This document shows positions 46,561 to 58,190 of a stretch of DNA of 64,000 nucleotides, piece by piece. The stretch is from the NCBI GenBank assembly GCA_026770025.1, contig JAMXDE010000022.1, positions 186,001 to 250,000 on the forward strand, read 5' to 3'. Within the stretch, counting starts at the first letter, position 1. Each line of letters begins with the position of its first letter. Source of the stretch: Craspedostauros australis. Taxonomy: Eukaryota > Bacillariophyta > Bacillariophyceae > Mastogloiales > Achnanthaceae. The notes beneath the pieces are model-generated. The model was not told where the DNA came from. It saw nothing but the letters and a program-made list of their open reading frames with translations, and did no database searches. The translations under genes were made by a program, and so were the position numbers.

Positions 46561-47448
46561 TCACACAGTATCATTGACCTCCGCACCGCGCGCCTTGCTC
46601 TTCCACCACGACGGAATATCTTCCTCTTTGGAAAGCTGCTGCAATGGCTGATTGGCGAAGCGGACGAACTTTTGGAATAGACACAGCAACTTGTTGCCTA
46701 CGTGCACATGGATGCCATCCATGAGACCCATCGTTTGCATCAACCCCGTCACGGCTGATTTGCCCTGCGTGTTGCCCTCGAACCGATCCACCTCGCCTCC
46801 CAACGCAGCGTAGATGATCTTGCCTTCCGGAGTCCAATTCAACGAGAATGGCACCAATGGCTGCTTACCGTAATTGTTGGTCGGCAGCAACGTGATTGGC
46901 GTGTTGATCAGTTCGAAATCGCCCGTGTGGGTGTATTCCCATCGTTCGAAGTACAACACGCGGTAGGGATTCTCGGGATCGACCGCGAAGCCGAAGGGCA
47001 CACGATCCAAGTCGGGAAAGACCTTGGAGACCTTGAAATTGGAGTTGGTCTCGTCGAGGTCCTCGCGCGTCATGGGTCCGATGAAGGGACCGCGGAAGAG
47101 GTACTCGTCATCGTAGTACGTGGTCGGTATCTGCGCCAAGTTGAACGACTTGTAGCCTGGTTCCGAGGTGTACTGCTTCGTTTTCTCGATAACATCGAAG
47201 GTTGGTTGTCCGTCGTACTTCAAAAAGTCCATCCAGTGTGGATCTGCCTTGGAAGTCGGTTTGGGCGCCACCTGCTCTTCTGCTGATGCAGCAGCCGCGA
47301 GCGCTGTGGCACGAGGACAGTGCTGCTGTGCTGGCCGAGATGGCACCGGCGAAGGAATCGTGAAGCCTTGAACGTGGAAAGTCGACACGATCGCCAACGC
47401 TGCGGCAAGCGCGAAGGCGGTTTGGGAAGATGGCTTGGAGATGCTCAT
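46561..47448 (-). CDS. Plastid-targeted NTF2/SnoaL-like protein 1
   Basis: 295 aa, single exon. The start at 47448 (MSISKPSSQTAF) gives a signal peptide ending VQG|FTIPSP, the Gly|Phe cleavage context that sends proteins into complex diatom plastids, then a transit-like stretch. An upstream open extension lacks such features and is not used. The mature part has PHWMDFLKYDGQPTFDVI, LFRGPFIGPMTREDL, PFGFAVDPENPYRVLYFERW and a C-terminal PSWWKSKARG. The pattern (aromatic, Gly-Pro, Arg-Glu-Asp) resembles SnoaL/NTF2-like small-domain proteins of diatoms with unknown substrates; this is a weak fold-level call. A paralog with the same layout lies 441 bp upstream in the same orientation, and a dead copy is at 33.4-33.9 kb. 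Confidence 0.8.
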   Translation of the reverse strand: MSISKPSSQTAFALAAALAIVSTFHVQGFTIPSPVPSRPAQQHCPRATALAAAASAEEQVAPKPTSKADPHWMDFLKYDGQPTFDVIEKTKQYTSEPGYKSFNLAQIPTTYYDDEYLFRGPFIGPMTREDLDETNSNFKVSKVFPDLDRVPFGFAVDPENPYRVLYFERWEYTHTGDFELINTPITLLPTNNYGKQPLVPFSLNWTPEGKIIYAALGGEVDRFEGNTQGKSAVTGLMQTMGLMDGIHVHVGNKLLCLFQKFVRFANQPLQQLSKEEDIPSWWKSKARGAEVNDTV

Positions 47449-47889
47449 TGCGTCTCTTGAATAGAGTGGATGGAATGCTTGGTTGCTTGGTGACTTGGTG
47501 ACTTGCTCTGTTGTTGACTTGTGACCAAAGTTTGGGAGAGTGCCGCAAGTGTCTGGAGCTTGATCTCTTTCTCTCGTGCTGTCTGTGTGTGATGGTTGTG
47601 GTGCGGACGCCACATGAGCGAACTGTGGATCTTTTTCAGATTTGCTTCATGAAGTTTTGGCACTGACTGACGTGTCGGCAGACGCTTCAAAGATACCAAA
47701 ACCACACTGCATACACGAACGGCAAGTCGTTCTCTCACTGTTCCAGCGCAACGATGGTAATCAGCGGAAGCTACTGCTTGAGATTAGGACTGCATGCATT
47801 GTTGTGTCTACTCGTAAATCGATACACACTCGTCTCCACTTCATTCCGCCTAACACTCCATTCCGTCTATATCAACAAACCCGCCAGCC
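47449..47889. other. Spacer between tandem NTF2-like paralogs
   Basis: 441 bp holding the promoter of paralog 1 and the 3' end of paralog 2. No other gene is seen. Confidence 0.6.
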
Positions 47890-48783
47890 TTACATATCGT
47901 TCACATCCACGCCGCGCGCCTTGCTCTTCCACCAGGATGGAATATCGGCCTCCTTGGAGAATGCTTGCAAAGCAGCGTTCATGAGGCGATTGAACTTTTG
48001 GCCGATGCCAATCGCCTTGTTGCCGACGTGGAAGTTGTATCCCTTGAGCAATCCCATGGTTTCGAACAGCCCGAACACTGCCGTTTTGCCGCCGGTGTTG
48101 CCCTCGAACCGATCCACGGCGCCGCCCAGGCACGAGTAGATGATCTTGCCCTCGGGAGTCCAGTTCACTGAGAACGTCATCAGTGGTTGCTTACCGTACT
48201 CGTTGGTCGCCGGCATCGTGATGGGGTATCCGTTCAACGTATAATCACCCATGTGCGTGTAGGTCCAACGCTCGAAGTACAGCACGCGGTAGGGATTTTC
48301 CGGATCGACCGCGAAACCAAATGGCTCGCGCTTCAGGTCCGGGAAGATTTTGGGCATGTCGATGCGCTTGTTGGTTGCGTCGAGATCCTCGCGATTGATC
48401 GGACCCACTGCGGGACCGCGGAAGAGGTACTCCGGATCGTAGTAGTCACTTGGGATCCGCGAGAGATCGAACGCCCTGTAGCCAGGTTCGGATGTGAGCT
48501 GCTGTGTCTTCGCGACCACATCGAACGTGGGCTTGCCATCGTACTTGAGGAAGTCCATCCAGTGCGGGTCGGATGCAGAGGAGGGCGGAGTGGAGGCCTC
48601 TTCCTCAATTTCCTTGGCAACCGCTGCAAGGGCCGCAGAACAAACATATTGCCGCTGTTGGTTGACGCGGACACGAGAAGATGGAGCAGGAACCGTGAAA
48701 CCTTGAGCAAGATGCATCGATGCTGCCGCCAAGACAGCGGCGATCCCGATGGTCGTCATTGAAGATGCGTTGGTGATTGTCAT
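47890..48783 (-). CDS. Plastid-targeted NTF2/SnoaL-like protein 2
   Basis: 297 aa, ATG at 48783. The signal peptide MTITNASSMTTIGIAAVL ends AQG|FTVPAP, again a diatom plastid leader, followed by a Ser/Arg/Gln-rich transit region. The mature part tracks paralog 1 residue by residue: PHWMDFLKYDGKPTFDVV, SEPGYRAFDL, LFRGPAVGPINREDL, PFGFAVDPENPYRVLYFERW, NWTPEGKIIYSCLGG, IPSWWKSKARG. The two are clearly a tandem duplication with differences mainly in the leader and in the loop between GPINRED and the PFGF motif. Stroma or thylakoid lumen location is not resolved. Substrate unknown. Confidence 0.82.
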   Translation of the reverse strand: MTITNASSMTTIGIAAVLAAASMHLAQGFTVPAPSSRVRVNQQRQYVCSAALAAVAKEIEEEASTPPSSASDPHWMDFLKYDGKPTFDVVAKTQQLTSEPGYRAFDLSRIPSDYYDPEYLFRGPAVGPINREDLDATNKRIDMPKIFPDLKREPFGFAVDPENPYRVLYFERWTYTHMGDYTLNGYPITMPATNEYGKQPLMTFSVNWTPEGKIIYSCLGGAVDRFEGNTGGKTAVFGLFETMGLLKGYNFHVGNKAIGIGQKFNRLMNAALQAFSKEADIPSWWKSKARGVDVNDM

Positions 48784-49310
48784 GGTGTAGATCGTAGTTC
48801 TGCGCTTCTGTGTTCTTTCTTCCTTTTGTTGTGATGTGATGAGAACATTCCAGAGTTCGGACAGCTGCTGGAGAGAGATGAAGTCTTCGAATCACCAAAG
48901 ATCGTGTTTTGTGGTTCGTTTGGGCTGTCTCGACAAATTCGTTTTGTGCAGAAAGAACGGTTAAACGCTGCGATTACATGGACTAAAATGTCGCTGGCGA
49001 CGTGATCTTTGTGGAAGTTGTCAATCCGAGAATCGCCTTCGCTGTTCTTGATCTTTCTCTTCGCGCTCAAGAAAGGCAGTTTTGTGGTGTGTTTGATGTC
49101 GGTTGCTCGCGGCGGCTCCTCCGGTTGTGTAGGGCCACTCATGTGGTGTGGAGGAGAAACAGCGTGTTCGTGCAAACACAATGATTTGCAAGGGAGGCTT
49201 CGAAGAGCGCTTTCGTGTTGGAGGAGAATGGAAGGGAGGAGCGTGCTCTTGGTTGATGTTCGACGCTCTCCGAAGGTGACGCGGACACAACTGAATGAAA
49301 CGGCGGTTTC
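48784..49310. promoter_or_regulatory. Shared promoter region between divergent genes
   Basis: 527 bp separate the divergent starts of NTF2-like paralog 2 (minus) and the ERMARD-like gene (plus). Both promoters must lie here or in the leaders. No distinct TATA box stands out. Confidence 0.5.
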
Positions 49311-52300
49311 ATGGTCCTGATTCGCCCATCTACGCTCCCCCTGTGTCGCTTTCGGTTGGCACGGTTGGGTGTCGTAGTGGTGGCATCCGCGTTGACGTCT
49401 GCATCAACTTCCACGTCCGCTTTCGCGCTGGCTTCCTGGCGAGCCCCTGGCTCGGGACGACGGCAGGAACGAACGGACTCCAGCTCTGTCATCACCGGCA
49501 GACGAAGCTGCGGCCAGGCTTTTGGGAGCAGTCCGATGGAACCTCTCCCGCGGATGGTGCCATCAGCAATGGAACTACCAGTTGCATCCGACCACATTCG
49601 CTTCCCATTCATCCATCCTGCCATTTCAAAACCACTCTCGCTGACATTAGAGCTGGAGTTAGGACGGGATGATGGAGATGCTGCGGATAGTGCGACTACT
49701 AGTGGCGTGCGTCGTCCAGCACGTCTCCAAGTGGATCCAGACTCCTTCCAACTCAGGGACTCCTTCGTCAGCAACTTCAATGGCGCTGGAGATGACGGTG
49801 ACGAGTCTTCCAGCCACAAAGTGCCGTCGCCGCTTTCAACCGACGATCTGATTCAGTTGGCATTGCAGTGTGATCAGTTGTTATTCCAATCATCGTCGGA
49901 TGCTGGTGGCTTCCCACCATCCATCCAAGCGTGGATCGAACTGGCTCGACTAGAGCATGACAATGACAACGAAGAGGATGATGTGCCTACGGGTGCATCA
50001 GCATCAGCAGCAACACCAACAGCCGCGGTGCGGAGAACGATCGCATCGTTGTTGGCCATCAATGGGTTGGAATCTGCGATACGATCATCGTTGGGATACA
50101 TGACCGGGAAGGCGCCGCTGCTGAAAAGCATGATCGCGCAGCTGCGAGATGACTGCGCGTCAACAACCACGGCGAACGGTGCAGATGGCACAGATGACAG
50201 AGCCATCATCCAATCCATCTTGCAGATTCTCCTTCTGCCCAGTCCAGGTTTAAATCTGCGCAACCTGCTGTGGCATGGATTTGTGGACGACCTCCCAAGG
50301 CCGTGGCTATCGCTGATTGCTGTTCTCACTCATCGATTGCACCAGCAGTCCTCGCCAACGACAATTGCGCAATCATCAGAATCATTCGCATACACATTTC
50401 CACCTTATCGACAAGACCAGCCTGATCTCAATGCCGTGATGGAATTCGGAGAACACGAGGTGCTGGGTAGTCAGAACAATCTCGACACCATTCGGCAGTG
50501 GCTGCCATCTCGCGCACATCAGCGTCTGTTTGACTTCGTCGTCCATGAATGGCTTTCACCAGCTGCCAGCGAGACAGCGAGATCGGCGTGCCCAGCATGC
50601 GCTCTCGCCGTTCTCTCCATCCTCCTGGAGAATGCCCTCCGTGTGGATTGGTGCGATGTCAATGATCTGCCAGATGATCGCTGGGCTCGTCCCGGTGTGT
50701 TCTACGTGACGCTGGATGGGCATGGCCAGCGCAACCTGCACAATTTGCTGGTGCATCCGTACCTCACGGTAACGGGAGATCAATCCGTGATAGACGGCCG
50801 TGCACCGAACCGCGTTGAAAATCAACTCGTCCGCAAGGTTTTGAGAGGATCAACGACCGCCTTGCTCACGGATCTGTTTGCCTCATCGTGTGGCGGTCCC
50901 AATGTCCGCGCTACCTTGAGCCACGGTTTGTTGGACGATCAATTCGACCACGAACTGAGAAGATGGCTGTCTTGCCGCGCAAAGGGGAGTGCGGCAGTGA
51001 CATTGCAGCAACTGGAGTCAAGATATGGCACCAAGTCGAATCTATGGGATATGGTGTACCTCGTGCTTGCTGCCATGCACAACGCGTCCGTGGAATCCCT
51101 TTCCTTTCGTCGCCAAGGAGAGGATCACGATGGAGTTGAAACTGCAGCAACAATCATAACAACAGGAATACCGGCAGCAGGAGCAAACGGTTCGCAGGAT
51201 ACGAATGGACATGGTCTCGCTGACAATATCACCAATAGCATCGACAGCAGCAACAGTATCAACGGCGACACCAGTTTCTTTCATGATGAAGACGATAGGC
51301 GTGAGGGTATGGTTGGCGTCAATTATCCAGCACGATATCGGCCAACCTTTTCATATTCTACTGCTACTATCAAGCACCTTGGGAACGCCCATGATGCTCT
51401 GCGAGCCTTGCTGTCCATCCAGCATCAGTCCGAGGACTTTGAGAGGATGTTCGATCGATCCATGGGCGAATTCCAGCAGATCCCGGACGCGCTGCAGCAG
51501 ATCCGTGACGTTCCTCAGATTGAGGACGAGCTGCGACGGACATCGATACTCCGATCGAAATCTCCGGATGACGGTGATTGGACGACGAAGGATGTATACG
51601 ACGAACACTGCTCGAATGAATTGCTCATTTCGTTGGGTGCGACCCGCAACCTGCTGTGCGAGGTCGGCGATTCGGCGAATGCAATGATCGAATCGTTGCG
51701 GCCAGTCCTGAGAATGGGTTCCTTCGACGATTGCTCTCGCCGGGAACGTCGCCGCATGCTGCGGTTGGTGTGGAACAGCCACATTGCGGCTCAGGTGTAC
51801 ATGGCTTCCATGCTGGTGGCGCATGCGTCTCTGCGACAAGCAATGGAGACAAAAGATGAGCGGGACTTGGATCCTCGGCTCGTTCTGAAAGGAGTTGAGC
51901 GATCGCGGATGGTCGTCTCCACCATCGGTAAGTGAAGCTACTCCACGACTCCGCGCTCGTTTGTACTCGTAGTTTGCACAGGACACTGATTGCGGGACCT
52001 TGCGAGCTGCGCGAATGAATGATCATACCGGTGCCAACGCTCACACGTATGCCTGTTTTCTTCTTTGAATGCTGCACTATCCACATTGCTCGTGGAACTC
52101 ATACTCATATAATACGATTGGATAACGCCTGGTGCTAATACTCCGCACACGAAACAACAGGCACGTTCATTCAGAACAATCCTGACCGAGCCGTGAGTGC
52201 AGCCGCAACATACTTCAAGGGCAAAGCAATCAAGGCGATTCTGAAGCAGCACAGCACCATCGCAACGAGAACAAAGACCGCTGCGAGAGCACTTGAGGGG

Positions 52301-52324
52301 GAGCCTTCGGTTCCCTTTCGGTAA
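49311..52324 (+). CDS. ERMARD-like protein (DUF4209), two exons
   Basis: Exons 49311-51927 and 52161-52324 give 926 aa. The 233-bp intron (GTAAGT...ACAG) joins STIG to TFIQNNPDRAV and keeps the frame. The N terminus is Arg/Ser/Ala-rich and could be a targeting sequence. The match to ERMARD is by three spaced motifs: LLLPSPGLNLRNLLWHGF (about residue 310), LLENALRVDW (about 440) and NVRATLSHGLLDD (about 530). These are the paired Arg-Asn-x-His-Gly motifs typical of DUF4209. Human ERMARD is an ER membrane-associated protein linked to RNA degradation; its biochemical activity is poorly defined. In this protein hydrophobic spans are weak, so membrane association is not shown. The last third is helical with no recognised domain. 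It is unrelated to its neighbours. Confidence 0.72.
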
Positions 52325-53234
52325 CACATGAATCGATGGATGTTTCAACCGATTGATTGGGCCATCCATGAACTGCAAGCTACGGGTATGCATATGTGCA
52401 ACGTATCCGATCGTCACCGGTTACTTCCAGGAATCTTGCAAAATTCGCGCCGTCCAATACAACTACTCTGTTCAACTTGGTATAGCACGATCTGCAATCG
52501 GGCGGAAACAGATATGGCGCCAAAAGGCCCCACAGCAGAGGACCACGGCAAAGGGCTGAGGGAATCGCCAATGGTCATCACATCGATAGATCGTCTTGCA
52601 CATCAGCGAACCGGATGAGATGTGCAAGTGTGACACGGTGGCGTGGGAATGCAAACGAAGGCGCGTCGCGCGAGGCTCCTCAAAGTTGATGGGATAGTCA
52701 AAGCCCAACCATCAAATTGTGACGATGCCCATGAAAGAACACGACAGAAGATCATCACGACTCAATCTCGACCAACCAACACACGATCGACCATCACCAA
52801 TCCCGTTCTTTCTGCACTTGTGCCTGAGATGTGTCACCAATGACATCGAGAGTTGTGCTGACGCCCAGGCGCGATCATGTGCTGGTGTTTGGCACAGACA
52901 CCTTTTTGCTTTGGTGTGGCATCGCATGGTTCACAGATCCGTCTTCACCTCCTCGTGTGGAGTGTTTGCAGGCCTGGTATGTTCGAGTTGCTGAATCTCC
53001 AAGATCCTACCGACCACAGTGAGTGGAGTCGATGCCAGTTTGCACGGTTATCGCGTCGCCAAATTAGTAGTTAGTCTAACAATGGAAGATAGCCGTGTGA
53101 CACCAGATTCGATGAGAGATCGTGGATGATTTGTGACAAATCCTGCAGGCGTGCCAGACTAGCTCAAGACTCTTTTCGAATGTAAATTTGTCTGTAGCAT
53201 GTCGCATATGTGTCGCTCTACCTATTGACAGACA
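52325..53234. other. Intergenic region before transposon copy 2
   Basis: 0.9 kb with no supportable gene. Copy 2 landed here about 910 bp after the ERMARD-like stop, so it breaks no visible coding region. Confidence 0.6.
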
Positions 53235-53236
53235 TA

Positions 53237-53286
53237 CGACCTCCAGGTCGCAGTTGATGCACTCACGATAACACTAGTTGTGGAGT
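53237..53286 (+). repeat. Left 50-bp terminal inverted repeat, copy 2
   Basis: Same sequence as 33897-33946, pairing with 62799-62848. Confidence 0.97.
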
Positions 53287-53555
53287 GTTTTTTGAGTTTT
53301 ACTCGTGATGAGTCGTGATAAAGTAGACTAAATTAGAGCACACCCAAAACCATCCAAACAACTGCTTATGATGTTATATCTCAACAACGCACCATTTAAA
53401 ATTAAAACTAGACAGTTCATTCGGACGCTTGGCTATCGTTTATTCTGAATATCTTAGTTAAATTTGTATGAACTTTATTTTTAATGTCGTTTTGGCTTGC
53501 TGTCTGTCAGGTGGTGGGTGCAAAAAATTCTCGATGGCACCATGCTGCCCTACCT

Positions 53556-54685
53556 TCAGCACCCATGATCATCATTATCATCCCTGGCATTTTCACAATC
53601 TGCGCACCACACTGGCTCCGGATACCCCCCATCTATCCACTCCATGAAGATCCTGCGCAGATAGCCGCATCTCATACTCCAAACTGTCCCTGCACTGAAA
53701 CGCAGAATTTTCGAACACCCGATTCCGACACGGATGCCGTTCGGATTTGGATCCGTATCTCGTCGATACGATCCTTGCAGCTCCTTCACATGCCCCTCAT
53801 GCGTTCCCACATTCTCTGGCGACACACTGATGTGTTCAGAATGGGTGGGGCGCTCATACCTCCAAAGGTGCACCTCCATGTGATGATGCCATCATGATGT
53901 TTTTCCGACACCCAAAAAAATCCCTTTCGTGTGCATCCCAGGCTGCAGCCTCTTCCAGACCGTATCTGCGCAGGATACTTCGCCATGGCCATCTTGAGTT
54001 GATTCCTAACACATCTTGAATGGGTGGTTTGGCGATATGGGTGACTTTTCAATGGCACCCATCACCAGCGAAGTCACGTGATGTGTCCGCCGCCACCCGC
54101 CAAAAAACTCTTGCCCGCCACTTGTTTCTTGCGGAGGGCACCTTCCAGGCCACCCCCGACCCTCAAACTTCGTGTGCATCTTCACCGTATCCTCTTGGAT
54201 ACGTCTTGCCCATCCATGGTCGTTGGAATGGCCTGTGCATTCCAGGCAGAGACCATATCCAATGAGCATATTTTCCTCCGAATCGTGCCGTGTGCGCGTG
54301 GGCCTGCCACGGCCCCAAATAAGCCAAGATGACATCCCGCTCTCGCTCATCCACCAAACTTTCCATGGCGGTTCCGCCTATGCCCTCAGATCTTGCACTG
54401 GACCGCTGGTTGTGGCAGTGCCGTCGATGCCATTCGACAGCGCTTGTGGAGTTTTGTTGTGTTTCTCCATTGTCGTGTTGTTGTGTTGTGTTTGGTGTTC
54501 TCAAACAGTTTTTGCTGTTGGGGGCCATGGAGATTAACCACAATTCTACCAAATGCGCCCATCAATGAGAACACTTTGCGAGTCCCGAATTGCACCTCCA
54601 TTCCACAACGACACAGCGAAGGCACAAAATCCTCCTCACAAAATGGACAACGGAAACATTGCGCATCTGCGACGAGCTGCTGTTG
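53556..54685 (-). pseudogene. Possible Cys-rich coding remnant in copy 2
   Basis: Identical to 34216-35345 in copy 1, including the CFRCPFC motif near 54,650. Same uncertainty. Confidence 0.3.
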
Positions 54686-54844
54686 ATTCTCTGCTGCTTG
54701 TAGTCATAGCTTACACAGAATGTAGAATGACTGTGACCTTCCCACAAAGGAAAGAGTGGATGGTACAAGGCACCTTGTGACCATCCTCCTGTGTTGTTCA
54801 TGCCGTTCTGTGGTGCGCTGCGCCGTGCTGCGCGTCAATGACTG

Positions 54845-54900
54845 GTGCTGTGCTGTGCTGTGCTGTGCTGTGCTGTGCTGTGCTGTGCTGTGCTGTGCTG
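54845..54900. repeat. GTGCT pentanucleotide array, copy 2
   Basis: Same unit number as 35505-35560. Confidence 0.95.
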
Positions 54901-55190
54901 TTCTCCTTGTGTGCCTGGTGTGCGTCGCGACCAGCCAATCTCGTACAATCAGCTTGCAACCTCTATTGACACACAGCTAGTATTCACCATGAGTTCCCTT
55001 GTTGTTAGACCATGTGTGCTGAATCAATCCAATCGTTGTTCGAGTTTTGAGTCCTTTGTGTCAGTCACACTTCGTTTCGAAAGATCCAAGAAAACTACTC
55101 GATAGAATTCGGAAAATGTGATGCGGGTTTCAGACCCAAGACAAAATTAGGAAGATGATCCAAGAGGATCAAAGAGACTCTATTAGACCT

Positions 55191-55218
55191 CCAAACATGT
55201 GTCATTGCACATGTTTGG
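55191..55218. promoter_or_regulatory. Perfect hairpin upstream of the transposase, copy 2
   Basis: Same 11-bp arms and 6-base loop as 35851-35878. Confidence 0.5.
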
Positions 55219-55486
55219 ACACAGATACACTAATTAGCAAGAGTAACCAGAAGTTTGGCATGGTTACAACACGATGGACAATGGTGAATAGCACCATTAG
55301 TGGAGCCAAGAAGTAGAAAACAGGAAGATGATGAGCTCTTATTGATGAGCTCATAATCTCAACAAACTTAACTTTGTAAACCATCACTTCAAACAAGCAC
55401 ACACAATAACACAGTTCTATCAACCTTCACCAACATTGGACGTAGTTGTATCATCCCGCAACCACTGAACTCTTCACCTCGCAAGC

Positions 55487-58033
55487 ATGCTGCGCGCTGG
55501 TGACTGTGTGAAGGTGGCATCCCACCAGAGCTCAAGCGGCAGGGTCCATGACCTGGGCGTATGTCATGTTGATTTTGCAATGAAGCAGACCACGGACGGC
55601 GCTACAGTCAAACGCAATGGGCCTCTTGCACCAGGAGAGGTGGCAATGGTCATGGTGACCCCAGTGATGGGGCAGAGCCGAATGTATGTTGTTCGCGAGG
55701 ATCTGTGCACACCACACAGCCTCGCTACCTTCGCACGGACTCGCACTGCTGGAGGCCTTGCTAAGCCTTCCCTCCTTTCTCCCCAGCATCACTCCGTCGC
55801 TGCCACGCGTGTCAACAACAAGGCTAAGCCCCCCACACCATCCCCAACTACCACAGAATCGCAAGAAGCCAAAATCGCCGCTTTTCTCGAGGTCTCGCGG
55901 CGTCAGAAAGCAACAGCAATCGCCCAGCTCACGAACCAGATGAAGAAAGGCGCGAAAACAAAAGGATGGTTGCGAAAGGATGGAGGGCATAGTATTGCTA
56001 AGCCTGGTAATCTTAGCAAGCGCCTTGACAAAGAAGACAATCGGAACTACACTGTTCTCTATTTCAATTTGGGTGGGATTCCTGAACATGCAGAGTTGAT
56101 TGCCCATGCATGGGGTATCAACCGCACCACAGTGGGGCGCAACATTGTGAAATTCCAAACGGAGACGCTCGAATGCAAGAAGCGAAGTGACGCAGGCAGC
56201 AGCATCTTCACCTGCCCCATCAAGCAACGACAGTACTTCACGCAGCGCGCAGCCTTTGAGAAACAACTACGTCTTCGACATCCAGAGCAACAGTTCAAGA
56301 ACAACGAAATTGATTCTGCCTATGCCTCTGCTTCACCGGAAGAGCTGGCATCCGCAAAAGTGCTGGCTGATTTGTGGTTGGAGCGTGGTCCCTTCCTGCA
56401 ATTTGAGCTCCAGGATGTGTTGCGACGGTGCAATGGCGCAATCTCGTGGGACAGAATTGCATGGAAACTGGCAGGCAGCGGAAACCCGCAAGTCGTTGGT
56501 CCGAAGTGTATTCGCAAATTCGTCATGGGATTGGAAGGCAGTGAGTACCGTTCTACAACAATACTCCCTCTGATCAATGGCACCACTACAGCAAAGCGCG
56601 ACATCTGGGCTCAGGACTTCTGTGTGTTCTGGGAATCAGCTGAGCTGTTTGAGAATACGCAAGTTGTCCTTGTCCACATGGACGAAAAGTGGTTCTACTC
56701 CATTGTCGCTCGCATGCATCTGAAACATGTGCCCCAGATGGGAGTTAAGCCTGTGAAGCAGACTGTGCATCACAAGTGTCACATTGACAAGACCATGGCA
56801 ATTGCATCAACAGCATTTGCCCCAACAAATAACTGTTTTGCGAAAGGAGGAAAGGCGTATAAGGTGAACTTCGAACGTGTTGGGCGCATGGTCCGAGCGC
56901 AGAAGACCACGTACAAGCGAACTTGGGTCTCGCCGACCAAGTACAAGCACCTTCCTGATCCCGAGAAAATCTCTCGCAAGAAGGGTGAACTGTACTTCCA
57001 ACCACTGGAAATCACGGGCAGCAAGGAAACAGATGGTCATCGTGTTAAGCCCAAGCCGAAGTACAGCCTCAAGAAATTCTTCCGCGAAAAAGAACTCCCC
57101 GCACTGGATTCGCTCGCCAGCAAAATCAAGGCCGAAACCGGAAAGAACGTGGTGATTCGGTACCAGATGGATGGCGCAGGGCCACACAGAGACACGGAGC
57201 TACTTAGATTCATCAACAAGGAGTTCGACAGTCGCGGATGGCACTTACGACTGCAACCACCAAATTCTCCCATCACGAATGTGAAAGACGATGCGATATT
57301 CCCAGCGATGTCAAAACACGTGTCAGCGTATCAAGGTGAGCACCATGGAAGCCGATTGCTTACCACTGAGGCATTGTGGAATGCTTGTGGAACCTGTTGG
57401 AAACAATTCAAGCTGGACAAGGTGGCTAGCGCGTATGTTCGCCACAATCAGATTGCCTACGCAATTTGTGCTGCAAAAGGAGGTGACGAATTTGTGACGG
57501 AGCGCAAGGGACTGCACATGAATGTGCGGAAACAAACGTCCACGGAATTCGACAAAGAGGGCAACAAGATCGGCGTTACCGTGTCTCACACGGACTTCGT
57601 GTTGGAGGAGGATGAGGCTACCCGCGCGACCACCAACAAACCAACTGCAACAGACAACAAAGGCAAATCAGCTGACTTCAAATACGCCAAGCCCGACATC
57701 AAAGGTATGTACGATGATGCGCTCAAGGTGATGGCTGTCAGTGGACTGCAGTGCCTGAAAACGAATCTGCCAACAACCAGCAGCCTCATTCCGTTGCTGG
57801 AGAAGCAAATCGTTGCGACAACCAGAGCCAACGAGGAGGCTGAGCAACAGAAGAAAGACGAGAAGAGAAAGAAGCAACCCAGCAAGAGCAAAGCCAACAT
57901 CATTGAGCCTTGCAACAACAACAGCAAAGCCAAAGCAGCACCCACCATGAACACATTCGAAGTGGCCATGTTCGTTGGCAAGGACGAGCATCACAGCAAA
58001 GCAGAGCAGGATACCAACACAGCAGAGATGTAG
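55487..58033 (+). CDS. Tc1/mariner-type transposase, copy 2
   Basis: 848 aa, identical in sequence to the copy 1 transposase, with the same helix-turn-helix and the D399, D562 and D601 catalytic acids. Two intact source genes within 20 kb mean that either copy could mobilise both, as well as shorter derivatives elsewhere that share the 50-bp ends. Confidence 0.92.
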   Translation: MLRAGDCVKVASHQSSSGRVHDLGVCHVDFAMKQTTDGATVKRNGPLAPGEVAMVMVTPVMGQSRMYVVREDLCTPHSLATFARTRTAGGLAKPSLLSPQHHSVAATRVNNKAKPPTPSPTTTESQEAKIAAFLEVSRRQKATAIAQLTNQMKKGAKTKGWLRKDGGHSIAKPGNLSKRLDKEDNRNYTVLYFNLGGIPEHAELIAHAWGINRTTVGRNIVKFQTETLECKKRSDAGSSIFTCPIKQRQYFTQRAAFEKQLRLRHPEQQFKNNEIDSAYASASPEELASAKVLADLWLERGPFLQFELQDVLRRCNGAISWDRIAWKLAGSGNPQVVGPKCIRKFVMGLEGSEYRSTTILPLINGTTTAKRDIWAQDFCVFWESAELFENTQVVLVHMDEKWFYSIVARMHLKHVPQMGVKPVKQTVHHKCHIDKTMAIASTAFAPTNNCFAKGGKAYKVNFERVGRMVRAQKTTYKRTWVSPTKYKHLPDPEKISRKKGELYFQPLEITGSKETDGHRVKPKPKYSLKKFFREKELPALDSLASKIKAETGKNVVIRYQMDGAGPHRDTELLRFINKEFDSRGWHLRLQPPNSPITNVKDDAIFPAMSKHVSAYQGEHHGSRLLTTEALWNACGTCWKQFKLDKVASAYVRHNQIAYAICAAKGGDEFVTERKGLHMNVRKQTSTEFDKEGNKIGVTVSHTDFVLEEDEATRATTNKPTATDNKGKSADFKYAKPDIKGMYDDALKVMAVSGLQCLKTNLPTTSSLIPLLEKQIVATTRANEEAEQQKKDEKRKKQPSKSKANIIEPCNNNSKAKAAPTMNTFEVAMFVGKDEHHSKAEQDTNTAEM

Positions 58034-58147
58034 CTGCAAATCAAAGTAGTAGTATTATATGTTATAGGCACACCTGTGATTGGAGTGCCTGTGTGCACAT
58101 CGTCTGTTTGATGGCATGGAGGATTGTGATGTGTGATGTGTGATGTG

Positions 58148-58190
58148 TGGTGTGTGGTGTGGTGTGGTGTGGTGTGGTGTGGTGTGGTGT
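58148..58190. repeat. GGTGT pentanucleotide array, copy 2
   Basis: Same length as 38808-38850. Confidence 0.9.
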
